64,000 bases of DNA from Leisingera sp. ANG-M7 (GTDB lineage Bacteria > Pseudomonadota > Alphaproteobacteria > Rhodobacterales > Rhodobacteraceae), in NCBI RefSeq assembly GCF_000813965.1, contig NZ_JWLI01000013.1, forward strand, positions 1 through 64,000, written 5' to 3'. The notes below the pieces were generated by a model. The model searched no databases, was not told the DNA's origin, and worked only from the letters and a program-made list of their open reading frames with translations. Every line of letters begins with the position of its first letter. The stretch's first letter is position 1. Shown piece by piece: positions 44,695-52,397 of this stretch. Position numbers and translations under genes: made by a program.

Positions 44695-44985
44695 ATGAAA
44701 GGCTTTCCCCACAAACGTATCCATCCTTCAGGTGAAAGGGTTCACCACTTCGCAGCGAAGTTGAAGACAGGAGAGTTTGTCAGCATCCACGTGATCAACA
44801 CGACACTCCCGTTGGAAGTGGTTGAATTCGGTTTTCCCAAAAACCAGCCGTGTTTTCACGTCTACTTCAACCCAGAGACTGGGCAAGCAGCCTTTTCTAG
44901 CCTTTACGACGACGAGTTGCACGAGAAGGTCCAGAAGTACGTAGACGCAAATATCTGCGAGCTAATCGCCCAGTCACACAACTGA
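44695..44985 (+). CDS. Unrecognised protein, cluster gene 3
   Basis: 96 residues from the ATG at 44695 behind AGAGGAAAAG. Beta-rich look: HHFAAKLKTGEFVSIHVINTTLPLEVVEFGFP, then CFHVYFNPETGQAAFSSLY. No family. Confidence 0.6.
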   Translation: MKGFPHKRIHPSGERVHHFAAKLKTGEFVSIHVINTTLPLEVVEFGFPKNQPCFHVYFNPETGQAAFSSLYDDELHEKVQKYVDANICELIAQSHN

Positions 44986-45020
44986 ACCAAAACAACAAAA
45001 AACAACAAGAGAGTACTGTA

Positions 45021-45437
45021 TTGAACGACATTGAAGTCATCAAGTTCACCCCCTCGAAGGTAAGCGGCTCCCGTTCTGAAAATCGTCTGGCCCTCAAGTG
45101 GATGCGAGAGAACGGCAAAGACCCGTCAAAGAAGGTCATGTTTGAGGGTATTGGAAGAATGGGAGGGAAGAGCATCCACTTCGCCCTGATCAGGGGTGTG
45201 TCCGCTGCTGATGTGAAAAGACTCATCAAGGAGAAGAAATCTCAGTTGAAGGAAGGGACGTGCTTCTACTGGGCATATTACCCAGCGGATAGTCACGGCG
45301 ATACGATCGCAGATGGGGTGGACAGTTATCAAGACCACCTTGACGACGTTCTTTTTGGACTCGGAGAGCGTGTCTTCGTGAAAGAGAATTCTGACAACGG
45401 CTTACTTTTTAAGCGTCCCCCAAAGGAAGATGTGTGA
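45021..45437 (+). CDS. Unrecognised protein, cluster gene 4
   Basis: 138 residues from a TTG at 45021. Basic start (IKFTPSKVSGSRSENRLALKWM), then ADVKRLIKEKKSQLKEGTCFYWAYYPADSHGDTIADGVDSY. No family. Convergent with the DNA polymerase gene. Confidence 0.6.
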   Translation: MNDIEVIKFTPSKVSGSRSENRLALKWMRENGKDPSKKVMFEGIGRMGGKSIHFALIRGVSAADVKRLIKEKKSQLKEGTCFYWAYYPADSHGDTIADGVDSYQDHLDDVLFGLGERVFVKENSDNGLLFKRPPKEDV

Positions 45438-45582
45438 GGGGGTCGAGGTTTGATTGTGAACAACCACGAGGGCTGCCATTCGGCGGCCCTACGTTTGAGA
45501 AATGAAAAAGAGCCAGAGTGGCTATCCAGAAGTCGCCACACTGCTGAGCAGTAAAGGTATAGAGGCGTCAAAAGTATCGAGG

Positions 45583-48363
45583 CTACTCACCGAATGATGC
45601 GACCCAATCCTTCATAGGATCACGCGGATGCCGCGTCATATCAGCATCCGCCGCAGCCAGACTGAACGCGGCCTCCGGCGTCAGGAACTGACCAATCTCC
45701 AGCAGCGGAAACAGCTCCCGCCGCACAGCCTCAAGCACCGAAACCGTCTCGGTGGTACGTGGCACCTGATGCGGCGTAAACACAGTCTTCTTGCGGGCAT
45801 TGTCCAGGTCGGTCTTTGTACACGGCACACCCAGCTCGTCCGCAAGGAACTCGGCAAGCTCCTTCACCTTCAGCTTCGAAACCTTGGCCAGATGCTCCCG
45901 CCCGAAGGCCTTTGGCTTCAGCTCATGCGTGCCAGCCTTCCGCAGCTTGTGGGCAATCGCCAAGTCCCGGCGGAGCCGCTTCAGCGGGCCGTCCGCCTTG
46001 GCCAAGTACCTTCCGGCATCCCCTTGTGCGGCCAGCTTACCTTCGAAGTAGGCGGCGAATGCTTGGTAGTCCTGTAAGGTCTTCAAGCAATGCGGAGCTT
46101 CCTTGTTGTACTGGGACCAGATCGCGCGGACCGTGTTGAACTGCTCCACTGAACCCCAGGGACCGGTCGAGAACGCCAGATGCTTGCAGGTTTTATCGCT
46201 GCCGTATGACGCCGACACCTCACCCGCCTGGGCAGGCCGCCGCTTCCAATCGAACTCCATGGACAACCGCCGATCCATCGTCTTGTCAACGAAATCCATA
46301 CCCTGTTCATACATCTCGCGAATTCCAGCACCCATGGTGACCAGCAGCTTGTCCGTGGGCTTGCGCTCGAAGAACAGGCGGGTGATTTCAGCGTTCTGCT
46401 CCGACTTGGACAAGAGGCCGTCGAGCTTGATGCCGCCCTTGGCTAGCACCACACGTTCGTCCTCTTTGGGTACCATGCCGGTCTCGTCCCAATCGGAGGG
46501 AACCGAAGGCTGCAATGTTGCTTGCCCTCTCGTCCGCCACCCCACGGGCTGACGGATGATGTGCTTGATCTCGTAGATGCCCCATTCCCCAGCAAGCATA
46601 CGGCGTGCATCCAAATACCTGCGCCCAAGAGGCCCGAATGCTGCCGCCCGCATTTGCTTGTCTGTGGCCGTTGTCAGAAAGCCGTCGGTAGTGACGCTGA
46701 AGATCTGCACCTCCGGCGGCAGGGCATTCATGATTTCCCCCAGGACGCCCCTGCAAAAGGCGGTGATGAATGCAGCAAAGACCGGGTTGGTGATCTTGCT
46801 TGGCTCCAAGGGTTTCGTCTCGGCATCCCGCAGATCGTATATGCGGCGCTCCCGCAGGCCCTGTGCGGTCTTGCCATAGGTCGAATTCACCAGCTCCTTC
46901 CAGAACAAGTTATCCAGGGATTTCTTGGGATGCTTCAGCCGCTCGTTGATGCAGTTGCTGGCAAAACCGATGAACGGCCGTTTCGCTGGGGCATATTCTT
47001 CTGTCCGGCTGATGATCCTGTCACAGTCGATCTGCCGCCCCTCAACCAGGCTGATCTTGCAACCAAGCTGCTTGGCCAACAGGATTTCGCTGATGTGGGT
47101 CGTGCTGTTGCCTTTACGGGGAAACAGCAGGCCGTTTTCTGTCCGCACTGGCAGAACAGGATACCGGACGTCCTCCGGGAACTCGAAGTCTACGTTGGCA
47201 AAGGCCAGATCGTCAGGCGCAAAGCGGGTCAGAAGTTCGTCCGTGCTGCCGATGGCCCTGATCGTATCCCAGTGCGGAGCACCGATCAGCGCCATTGCCG
47301 ATGGGTAGGCGCTAGCCAGATCATAGTCATACCAGACGCCCTCCGGGGCCGGGCCGAACCAGAACTGCTCATTGCGCCCGCCATGATAGCACTCGGTGAA
47401 AAAGTCCTCGTTCCAGTGCAATTTTTGCGTGGAGACAATTTTCTTCCGTGTTTTGGACCGGTTGAGCTTCTTGCTCCAGTAGGTTTCCTCCACCTCTTCC
47501 TTTGCCACGACCGCCAGCGGATCGAGGCCTTGCCCCTCCCAGTAGTTCCGGATGAGGTCGACCCCGATGGACGTCAGGGTAACCGGCAATTTGAACTTGC
47601 CGGTCTTATCGCAGTACAGTCGGATGATCCTGGATGTGTACTGGGCGCAAATCTCTGCATCGCGGATGGCATATTCCCTGAACAGCCGCCAATTCGCCTC
47701 CATGAACTCGGCCATGTGCTGCTTGTAATACAGCTCCTTGTCGGGATCGTCGGACAGCTTCAGCTTTTCGAAGCCCAGAATGTCCCCGAGCTGGGCAAGG
47801 CTCTTTGCCCCTGTCGGAGCCAGGGCAATTGTGTCCCGGATTTTCACCTTCAGCCGGATAGGTCTGCTGCCACCGACCCGCTTCAGTTTCACGTCGATGT
47901 CCTCGCTGACGTTCATGAACAGGTTGCGGACGTTTTCGAGGTTCATGGCCTTGCGGGATGCTTCGTCCTTGAAATCACTGAAACCCGGCACGTCAGCGCG
48001 TGTGAAATGCGCCACCAGATAGACATCAACGGGCACCTTCAGGTTCGGCAATGCCCGGAACCCAGCGGTGAGGGCATGTTCCACAAATTCCGTCACTGTC
48101 AGCCTTTTGTCATCACCGCGTCCCTTGGGCAGCACAATGCCGGACCAGTGCGGCTCGTTGTCAGCGTTATCCGGCGTGATGACTCGGCAGCTGTACTGAT
48201 AGGAAAGCACCTGGTTCCGCAGCTCGACCTGTCCGTCGGCGTTGGTAACCGTCTCCCTCTGGTACTCGGTGTCGAAGCCGATCACGAGATAGCGAATGTG
48301 CTTCGAGCTTTTCCTGTTCTTGGGATAAAACTGATCAGGTCGAAAATTGACTACGGCTTGCAT
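45583..48363 (-). CDS. Family B DNA polymerase, probable primer-independent PolB (pipolin type)
   Basis: 926 residues. Exonuclease: Exo I FDTEYQRE (~residue 31), Exo II-like VAHFTRAD (~117), Exo III REYAIRDAEICAQY (~225). Polymerase: motif A YDYDLASAYPSAM (~345; catalytic Asp), motif B KELVNSTYGKTAQG (~490; the K-x3-N-S-x-Y-G signature), motif C SVTTDGF (~570; catalytic Asp within TTD) and AKGGIKLDG later as a K-x-Y/G-type motif. Chromosomal PolB has D-T-D at motif C; T-T-D-G and the ~900-residue length point to piPolB, found on integrated elements with tyrosine recombinases. A protein-primed phage or plasmid PolB is the alternative. It would replicate the excised circle without a separate primase. 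Confidence 0.85.
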   Translation of the reverse strand: MQAVVNFRPDQFYPKNRKSSKHIRYLVIGFDTEYQRETVTNADGQVELRNQVLSYQYSCRVITPDNADNEPHWSGIVLPKGRGDDKRLTVTEFVEHALTAGFRALPNLKVPVDVYLVAHFTRADVPGFSDFKDEASRKAMNLENVRNLFMNVSEDIDVKLKRVGGSRPIRLKVKIRDTIALAPTGAKSLAQLGDILGFEKLKLSDDPDKELYYKQHMAEFMEANWRLFREYAIRDAEICAQYTSRIIRLYCDKTGKFKLPVTLTSIGVDLIRNYWEGQGLDPLAVVAKEEVEETYWSKKLNRSKTRKKIVSTQKLHWNEDFFTECYHGGRNEQFWFGPAPEGVWYDYDLASAYPSAMALIGAPHWDTIRAIGSTDELLTRFAPDDLAFANVDFEFPEDVRYPVLPVRTENGLLFPRKGNSTTHISEILLAKQLGCKISLVEGRQIDCDRIISRTEEYAPAKRPFIGFASNCINERLKHPKKSLDNLFWKELVNSTYGKTAQGLRERRIYDLRDAETKPLEPSKITNPVFAAFITAFCRGVLGEIMNALPPEVQIFSVTTDGFLTTATDKQMRAAAFGPLGRRYLDARRMLAGEWGIYEIKHIIRQPVGWRTRGQATLQPSVPSDWDETGMVPKEDERVVLAKGGIKLDGLLSKSEQNAEITRLFFERKPTDKLLVTMGAGIREMYEQGMDFVDKTMDRRLSMEFDWKRRPAQAGEVSASYGSDKTCKHLAFSTGPWGSVEQFNTVRAIWSQYNKEAPHCLKTLQDYQAFAAYFEGKLAAQGDAGRYLAKADGPLKRLRRDLAIAHKLRKAGTHELKPKAFGREHLAKVSKLKVKELAEFLADELGVPCTKTDLDNARKKTVFTPHQVPRTTETVSVLEAVRRELFPLLEIGQFLTPEAAFSLAAADADMTRHPRDPMKDWVASFGE

Positions 48364-48407
48364 GGGACCCTGGATCTAGGTGAGGCAGTGAGGTGAACGT
48401 GCCGCCA
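48364..48407. promoter_or_regulatory. Short leader of the polymerase gene
   Basis: The 44 bases between the polymerase start codon and the inverted repeat hold its leader; a clear ribosome site is not obvious. Confidence 0.3.
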
Positions 48408-48466
48408 TGGCAAAATGGTAAATGTTGTTCCACTACACCCGTACGGAACTTTTACTATTTTTGCCA
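48408..48466. repeat. Near-perfect inverted repeat in front of the DNA polymerase gene
   Basis: Left arm TGGCAAAATGGTAAATGTTG then TTCC (48408-48431) and right arm 48445-48466, which read backwards gives TGGCAAAAATAGTAAAAGTT then CC. About 18-19 positions pair, around a 13-bp centre. It lies 45 bp upstream of the polymerase start, so it is an operator or replication-initiation site candidate. Confidence 0.7.
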
Positions 48467-49055
48467 GCCGTGATGACAGCCAACGCATGCCGCTGAGGTC
48501 GTGGGATAATCTGCCCCGTTCCCCGGTGTTCGGGGGACATTCTCCCTTTTTCACCAAATCGCCCTGAAATTCAGGGAACCCACAGTCCCCGACGTATAAA
48601 TAACCCCACACACAGACACACACCGCACACACAGCCATATTGAACACAGCTCGCAGCTCTCTCGTATCAGGAACGCGATACAGACAAACACATAGACAGC
48701 CCGAAGCGTCATGCGATCAGAAGGTAATCTCCGCCGGATGGTGCCGAACCGAATCCAGTAGGTCAGCAGACAGGACGTCATCGAATAGTAGGGTCAGGGG
48801 ACAGCGAAAGCGGGGGAAAGGTGAAAGCCCCCATCAGAGAGCCAGAGCAAACAATTGTCATCACGAGACGGGGGAGTGCCGTCGCCGAGCTAGCCGAATT
48901 GCCGTCCACGTAAAGCTAGCACATCGGTCCGCTGTTTGAGCAGCACGTAGGCTGAGACCGGATAACCGCCAGCCGCGCTTTGGAAAGCAATCGTGTGTGG
49001 ATGGTTTGTCAGGCCTTCGGGTCTCACAGGCTTCTCCTTAACGGATAGGAGAAGT
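48467..49055. other. Repeat-rich non-coding region, possible replication/control region of the element
   Basis: No supported gene. It holds the palindrome CCCTGAA-A-TTCAGGG (48563-48577), a TTCCCCGGTGTTCGGGGGA hairpin near 48520, and a CA-rich stretch (48606-48634). Gene-free DNA of ~690 bp next to a replicative polymerase is where an origin would be expected (inference). Confidence 0.4.
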
Positions 49056-49208
49056 ATGTCCAAAATCCAAGAATACCAAACAGATACAAACGCAGTTCTT
49101 GATCACGAAGTGATCAAGCGATTGGCCAAAGATTGGCTATGGCTTCACTTCGTGAAGTGCTTCGCATGTGCCATAGGATTTGCTGGCTGGTTGGGCCGGG
49201 CGGGCTGA
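49056..49208 (+). CDS. 50-residue protein with hydrophobic C-terminus
   Basis: ATG at 49056 behind GGATAGGAGAAGT, a very good ribosome site. Polar half MSKIQEYQTDTNAVLDHEVI, then WLWLHFVKCFACAIGFAGWLG, which could span or lie on the membrane. No family known. Reads away from the polymerase gene. Confidence 0.55.
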   Translation: MSKIQEYQTDTNAVLDHEVIKRLAKDWLWLHFVKCFACAIGFAGWLGRAG

Positions 49209-49258
49209 GTTTAGAGTTCGGCCTTTGGCCAAACTGGTTCTGCAGCCCGCCTGCCGTC

Positions 49259-49624
49259 TCATTTGCCGAAGCGGCTGCGGATGGCCGAGGCGGCCCCTTC
49301 CAGCACATCATCCAGCTTGCCTTCGCTGGCGAGGGTCTTCAGTTTCTGAAGGTTCTCGGCCGCGTCCTTGGCACCGGTGCATTTGATAGCGTTCAGGCCT
49401 GGGGCCAGCTCAAGCGGTGCCTTCCCGTAACGGGGTGAGATGAACCAATCGCCCTGATCCGATTTCCACACCCAAGTGCTTTTGATCGTGGCGGCATCAC
49501 CATCCGGCATGCCTGCCAGCTGCTTGTCGATGGCGGCAATAAATTTCTGACGGCGCTGGCTCGACGGCTGGCTTGCCTTCGGCTTCTCGGCGGCTTCAAG
49601 TTTGAACTGTTTCTCAAGTGCCAT
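49259..49624 (-). CDS. Hypothetical protein, possibly DUF6641-like
   Basis: 121 residues from the ATG at 49624 behind AAAGGAGACCCCA. Basic N-terminus (EKPKASQPSSQRRQKFIAAIDKQLA), WVWKSDQGDWFISPRYGKAPLELAPGLNAI in the middle, helical end. Resembles small hypothetical proteins carried on alphaproteobacterial integrative elements; the DUF6641 label is tentative. Confidence 0.6.
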   Translation of the reverse strand: MALEKQFKLEAAEKPKASQPSSQRRQKFIAAIDKQLAGMPDGDAATIKSTWVWKSDQGDWFISPRYGKAPLELAPGLNAIKCTGAKDAAENLQKLKTLASEGKLDDVLEGAASAIRSRFGK

Positions 49625-49777
49625 TGGGGTCTCCTTTGCTACCCCAAAGGCGTCCTGCAGGTCATGTGGTGAGGACAACGGGCTTTTCCAGAATGGAGAA
49701 TGTTCAACGGTTGCATACTGTGTGTCGCACCCAAGTAGGGGATAGGTTGAACGAGGCAAAGCCTGAATAAACACTAT

Positions 49778-50191
49778 CTACCTACTACTGTCGCCCGGCA
49801 CATTTCGAGCAAAATGATGCTGTGAAGCCAAGAGCTTTCCAAGCACTTGCAATGAGCCATCGGCAACAAGCGCCTGAACAAGGATTGCAACCCTTGCTTG
49901 TGCCTTGCCAACGGCATCAGCAGCGGCATCAAGCTCATCAACTAGCTGTGTTGCCGAATCGCGCTTCAAGCTTTGCTCCCTCTCTTGACGGTTGGAAGCA
50001 GCCTCAAATGTTACGCAAGCTTGTGCATAATCCTTAGCAGCTGAAACCAGCTCTGCTAAATCTTCCTGTTGTTTTTTTTGAGATTTGAAAATTTTAGCAT
50101 TCATTTTGAGAACACTCCGGACTTCAGCATTGGTAGCAGACAGGATGCCGAGAACGCTCTCCACATGCCGCGGCCTAGCGTTGAACGACAA
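49778..50191 (-). CDS. Hypothetical coiled-coil protein
   Basis: 137 residues, helical throughout with heptads (KMNAKIFKSQKKQQEDLAELVSAAKDYAQACVTFEAASNRQEREQSL). No family recognised; no signal peptide. Divergent from the XRE-type regulator gene. Confidence 0.5.
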   Translation of the reverse strand: MSFNARPRHVESVLGILSATNAEVRSVLKMNAKIFKSQKKQQEDLAELVSAAKDYAQACVTFEAASNRQEREQSLKRDSATQLVDELDAAADAVGKAQARVAILVQALVADGSLQVLGKLLASQHHFARNVPGDSSR

Positions 50192-50332
50192 TCAGATAGA
50201 ATTAAAAGTCTAAGAAGCAATCTTTTCCTTCTGGGTTATAGCTCTATACTTCTATCTTCGTGCACGCTAAGCTGGGTGAGATATACTTTTAATTCCAAGA
50301 TATAGACATATAAAGCGGAGTGAGGTGCGAAC

Positions 50333-50653
50333 TTGGCCGGGGATGATGGGAAGCTTGAGCTTTGGAGGCAACGTCTACGCGAGGCGCTGGACATTCGAAG
50401 GCTAGACTACGGGGAGGTTTCGGAAGCTGCTGGTAACAACGTGGAATACGTCAGTAAGGTGTTGAACGGGCGTTTTAATCCCACGGTCATCCGGATTATG
50501 AGAATCTGTGAAGTTGCTAACATTGACATGGCATTTCTTTTCACAGACGAGCCGCACTCAGTTGATCGGAGCGTTCTAAGCAGGGCTGTAGACCTGACCG
50601 AAGACGATGCAAAGCTAGTTAGTCGGCTTATCAACAGTGCACGCTCGAGCTAA
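50333..50653 (+). CDS. XRE-type HTH regulator
   Basis: 106 residues from a TTG at 50333. HTH: LREALDIRRLDYGEVSEAAGNNVEYVSKVLNGRFNPTVIRIMRICEVANI (residues ~14-65), the lambda-Cro-type helix pattern, followed by a short acidic tail. Likely a phage- or element-type repressor; the divergent 141-bp gap to the coiled-coil gene would be its operator region. Confidence 0.78.
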   Translation: MAGDDGKLELWRQRLREALDIRRLDYGEVSEAAGNNVEYVSKVLNGRFNPTVIRIMRICEVANIDMAFLFTDEPHSVDRSVLSRAVDLTEDDAKLVSRLINSARSS

Positions 50654-50850
50654 CTCTATCCTCTCAGTGATTTTTTTGAATAGATGATCCCCTAAGTTTG
50701 GTTTTGCTCGATTGGCGACTACAACTGAGTGTATGAGCGCTTCCAGCGTAGCTGCCGTGACTTTGTCTTTCTGCATTTCTCCAGCTCCGCGAAAGAATTA
50801 TCATTTGTGATACTCGCCTCATGCGGTATGGTTGAGTCAATCTGCATACT

Positions 50851-51486
50851 ATGCGTGTGGTTCACAATATGAGAAGTGATATTCGAGGCGTTCTTTTACG
50901 GTCGTTGGATCAGTTGTCAGAATGCGGCTACTCAATCGGCATTGGGTTCAATGGGATTGAGCCTGTCTTTGTTCACAGTACCTACAGCCAGCGCTGGATA
51001 GATCGATATGTCGATCAAGGTTACCTGCTTGTTGACCCGACAATTCAGTTCGGGTTGAGCAGCACAGGCCAAGTAACCTGGAGGGAGCTAGAACGTCTTT
51101 TTCCTTCTTCCAAAACATTCTTTGAAGATGCTGTGAACTATGGGCTGCACCACGGAAATACGTTGGCGATTAGTGCTGACGGGAGGGTCTCTGTTTTGAG
51201 CTGTTCTGGGCCGGAATGGAGCAGCGGGGATCTGCGGATCGCCCGTGCAGCCCTACACGCACTTCATGCTCTGGAGTACGAACCGTCAAACCCAGTTACG
51301 CTGACAGAGCCGGTAAGGGAGGTCCTCCGGTTGATGTGCAGCGGGTGCAAGGATCAGGAAATTGCGGACCGCTTGGGCGTTAAGCTGGAAACAGTCCGGG
51401 CAAGAAGAAGAACAGCACAGCATGCGTTTGAAGCGAAAACAAGCGCGCAGCTCATATCACAAGTGATAAAATTCGGGCTTATCTGA
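50851..51486 (+). CDS. LuxR-family autoinducer-binding regulator on the element
   Basis: 211 residues. Autoinducer-binding domain (YSIGIGFNGIEPVFVHSTYSQRWIDRYVDQGYLLVDPTIQFGL, with W and the D-P pair) and GerE HTH (LTEPVREVLRLMCSGCKDQEIADRLGVKLETVRARRRTAQHAF). 61 bp upstream of and collinear with a luxI gene, unlike the divergent pair at 19 kb. Start could also be the ATG at 50869. Confidence 0.88.
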   Translation: MRVVHNMRSDIRGVLLRSLDQLSECGYSIGIGFNGIEPVFVHSTYSQRWIDRYVDQGYLLVDPTIQFGLSSTGQVTWRELERLFPSSKTFFEDAVNYGLHHGNTLAISADGRVSVLSCSGPEWSSGDLRIARAALHALHALEYEPSNPVTLTEPVREVLRLMCSGCKDQEIADRLGVKLETVRARRRTAQHAFEAKTSAQLISQVIKFGLI

Positions 51487-51547
51487 CAGAACAAGATTCC
51501 AAACGGTTAATGCTGTTTGAACATGGCGCTGCAACTAGGAGGGCGCC

Positions 51548-52213
51548 ATGCAGTTACATGTCTTTTCATTCGATCACCGATCCGCCTTTAATGACGAGTA
51601 CCAAGGTTTTCTCGCCTTACGAAAGCAAAAGCTAGTGGATGAGCTCGGCTGGAAGCTGCATCACGATGGGTCTTTTGAGCGAGATCAATACGACCGGCCG
51701 GGGGCCATTTATTCCCTTGTCACAAGAAAGAGACAGGTGATAGCCGGTGCCCGCGTCGCGTCGTGTGGTGATAGCGATGGCTATTGGAGCTACATGCTGA
51801 AAGACGCAAGAGATGGGAAGATCGAAGGCATTCCTGGAGATCTTCTCAGCGTGTATCCGGAAACAAATCGAACTTGGGAATGCACTCGCTTTGTGATGGA
51901 TGAAACTCAGGCAGATACAACGCAGCCGTCCATAGAAACCAAACTTGTCGTCGCTGGGCTTTGCTTGGCGGCTTACAACTTTGGGGCCTCCGAATTGATG
52001 TCGCTGTCGCCTAGAGGTCTGGGACTACTGCTAAAGAGGTTCGGATATAAGGTCCGGAAGGAGACGGCTCGCTACATTTGTGGTGATGACGGGCGTGAGT
52101 ACCGGCCTTTCTTGATGGCCTGCAATCCCTCGGTGAACCTGGAATTGGTATCGCTCTACATTTCCCCTGATTCGATGCCTGTTTCGCGGCATCAGCTTCA
52201 GGGGGCGGCGTAG
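51548..52213 (+). CDS. LuxI-type acyl-homoserine lactone synthase on the element
   Basis: 221 residues from an ATG behind TAGGAGGGCG. Family positions: FLALRKQKLVDELGWKL (R....F/L...W), DQYDRPGAIYSLV (Asp), AGARVAS, RTWECTRFVMDE (E-x-x-R-F motif). Makes AHL in the cytoplasm from SAM and acyl-ACP or acyl-CoA. Only about a third of residues seem shared with the other LuxI, so probably a different signal. The gene is followed at once by an integrase remnant. Confidence 0.9.
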   Translation: MQLHVFSFDHRSAFNDEYQGFLALRKQKLVDELGWKLHHDGSFERDQYDRPGAIYSLVTRKRQVIAGARVASCGDSDGYWSYMLKDARDGKIEGIPGDLLSVYPETNRTWECTRFVMDETQADTTQPSIETKLVVAGLCLAAYNFGASELMSLSPRGLGLLLKRFGYKVRKETARYICGDDGREYRPFLMACNPSVNLELVSLYISPDSMPVSRHQLQGAA

Positions 52214-52246
52214 AAACAGTCAACGGCTTAGGGAGCTCTTGCTCCC

Positions 52247-52333
52247 TTAGTCACCCCCACGAGTCTGTAGGTTTTCGATCAACTCTTTCGTCGGGGCCAT
52301 GTTCTTCAGGTAGAAGCGTTCCAGCTGAACCGG
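52247..52333 (-). pseudogene. Second integrase C-terminal remnant, inside the element
   Basis: Encodes QLERFYLKNMAPTKELIENL followed by QTRG and GD, then a TAA stop. It matches the end of the intact integrase at about 85-90% of bases, with its own silent differences, and includes the catalytic Tyr. Homology ends abruptly at ~52333. It lies 34 bp after luxI and marks the edge of an older inserted element. Confidence 0.85.
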
Positions 52334-52397
52334 AACTTCCTTTAATCACATTGATGACATGTTGAGCAGCCAGTGCAGGCTGCTCGGAAGAGGATCG

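Noticed and set aside
45628-48396. Long plus-strand frames antisense to the DNA polymerase (up to 624 codons)
   Set aside because: They mirror the GC-rich third-position pattern of the polymerase gene and have no domain of their own.
48351-48781. Minus-strand frames encoding VCAVCVCVWGYLYVG
   Set aside because: Generated by the CA-rich stretch 48606-48634; not a Cys-rich protein.
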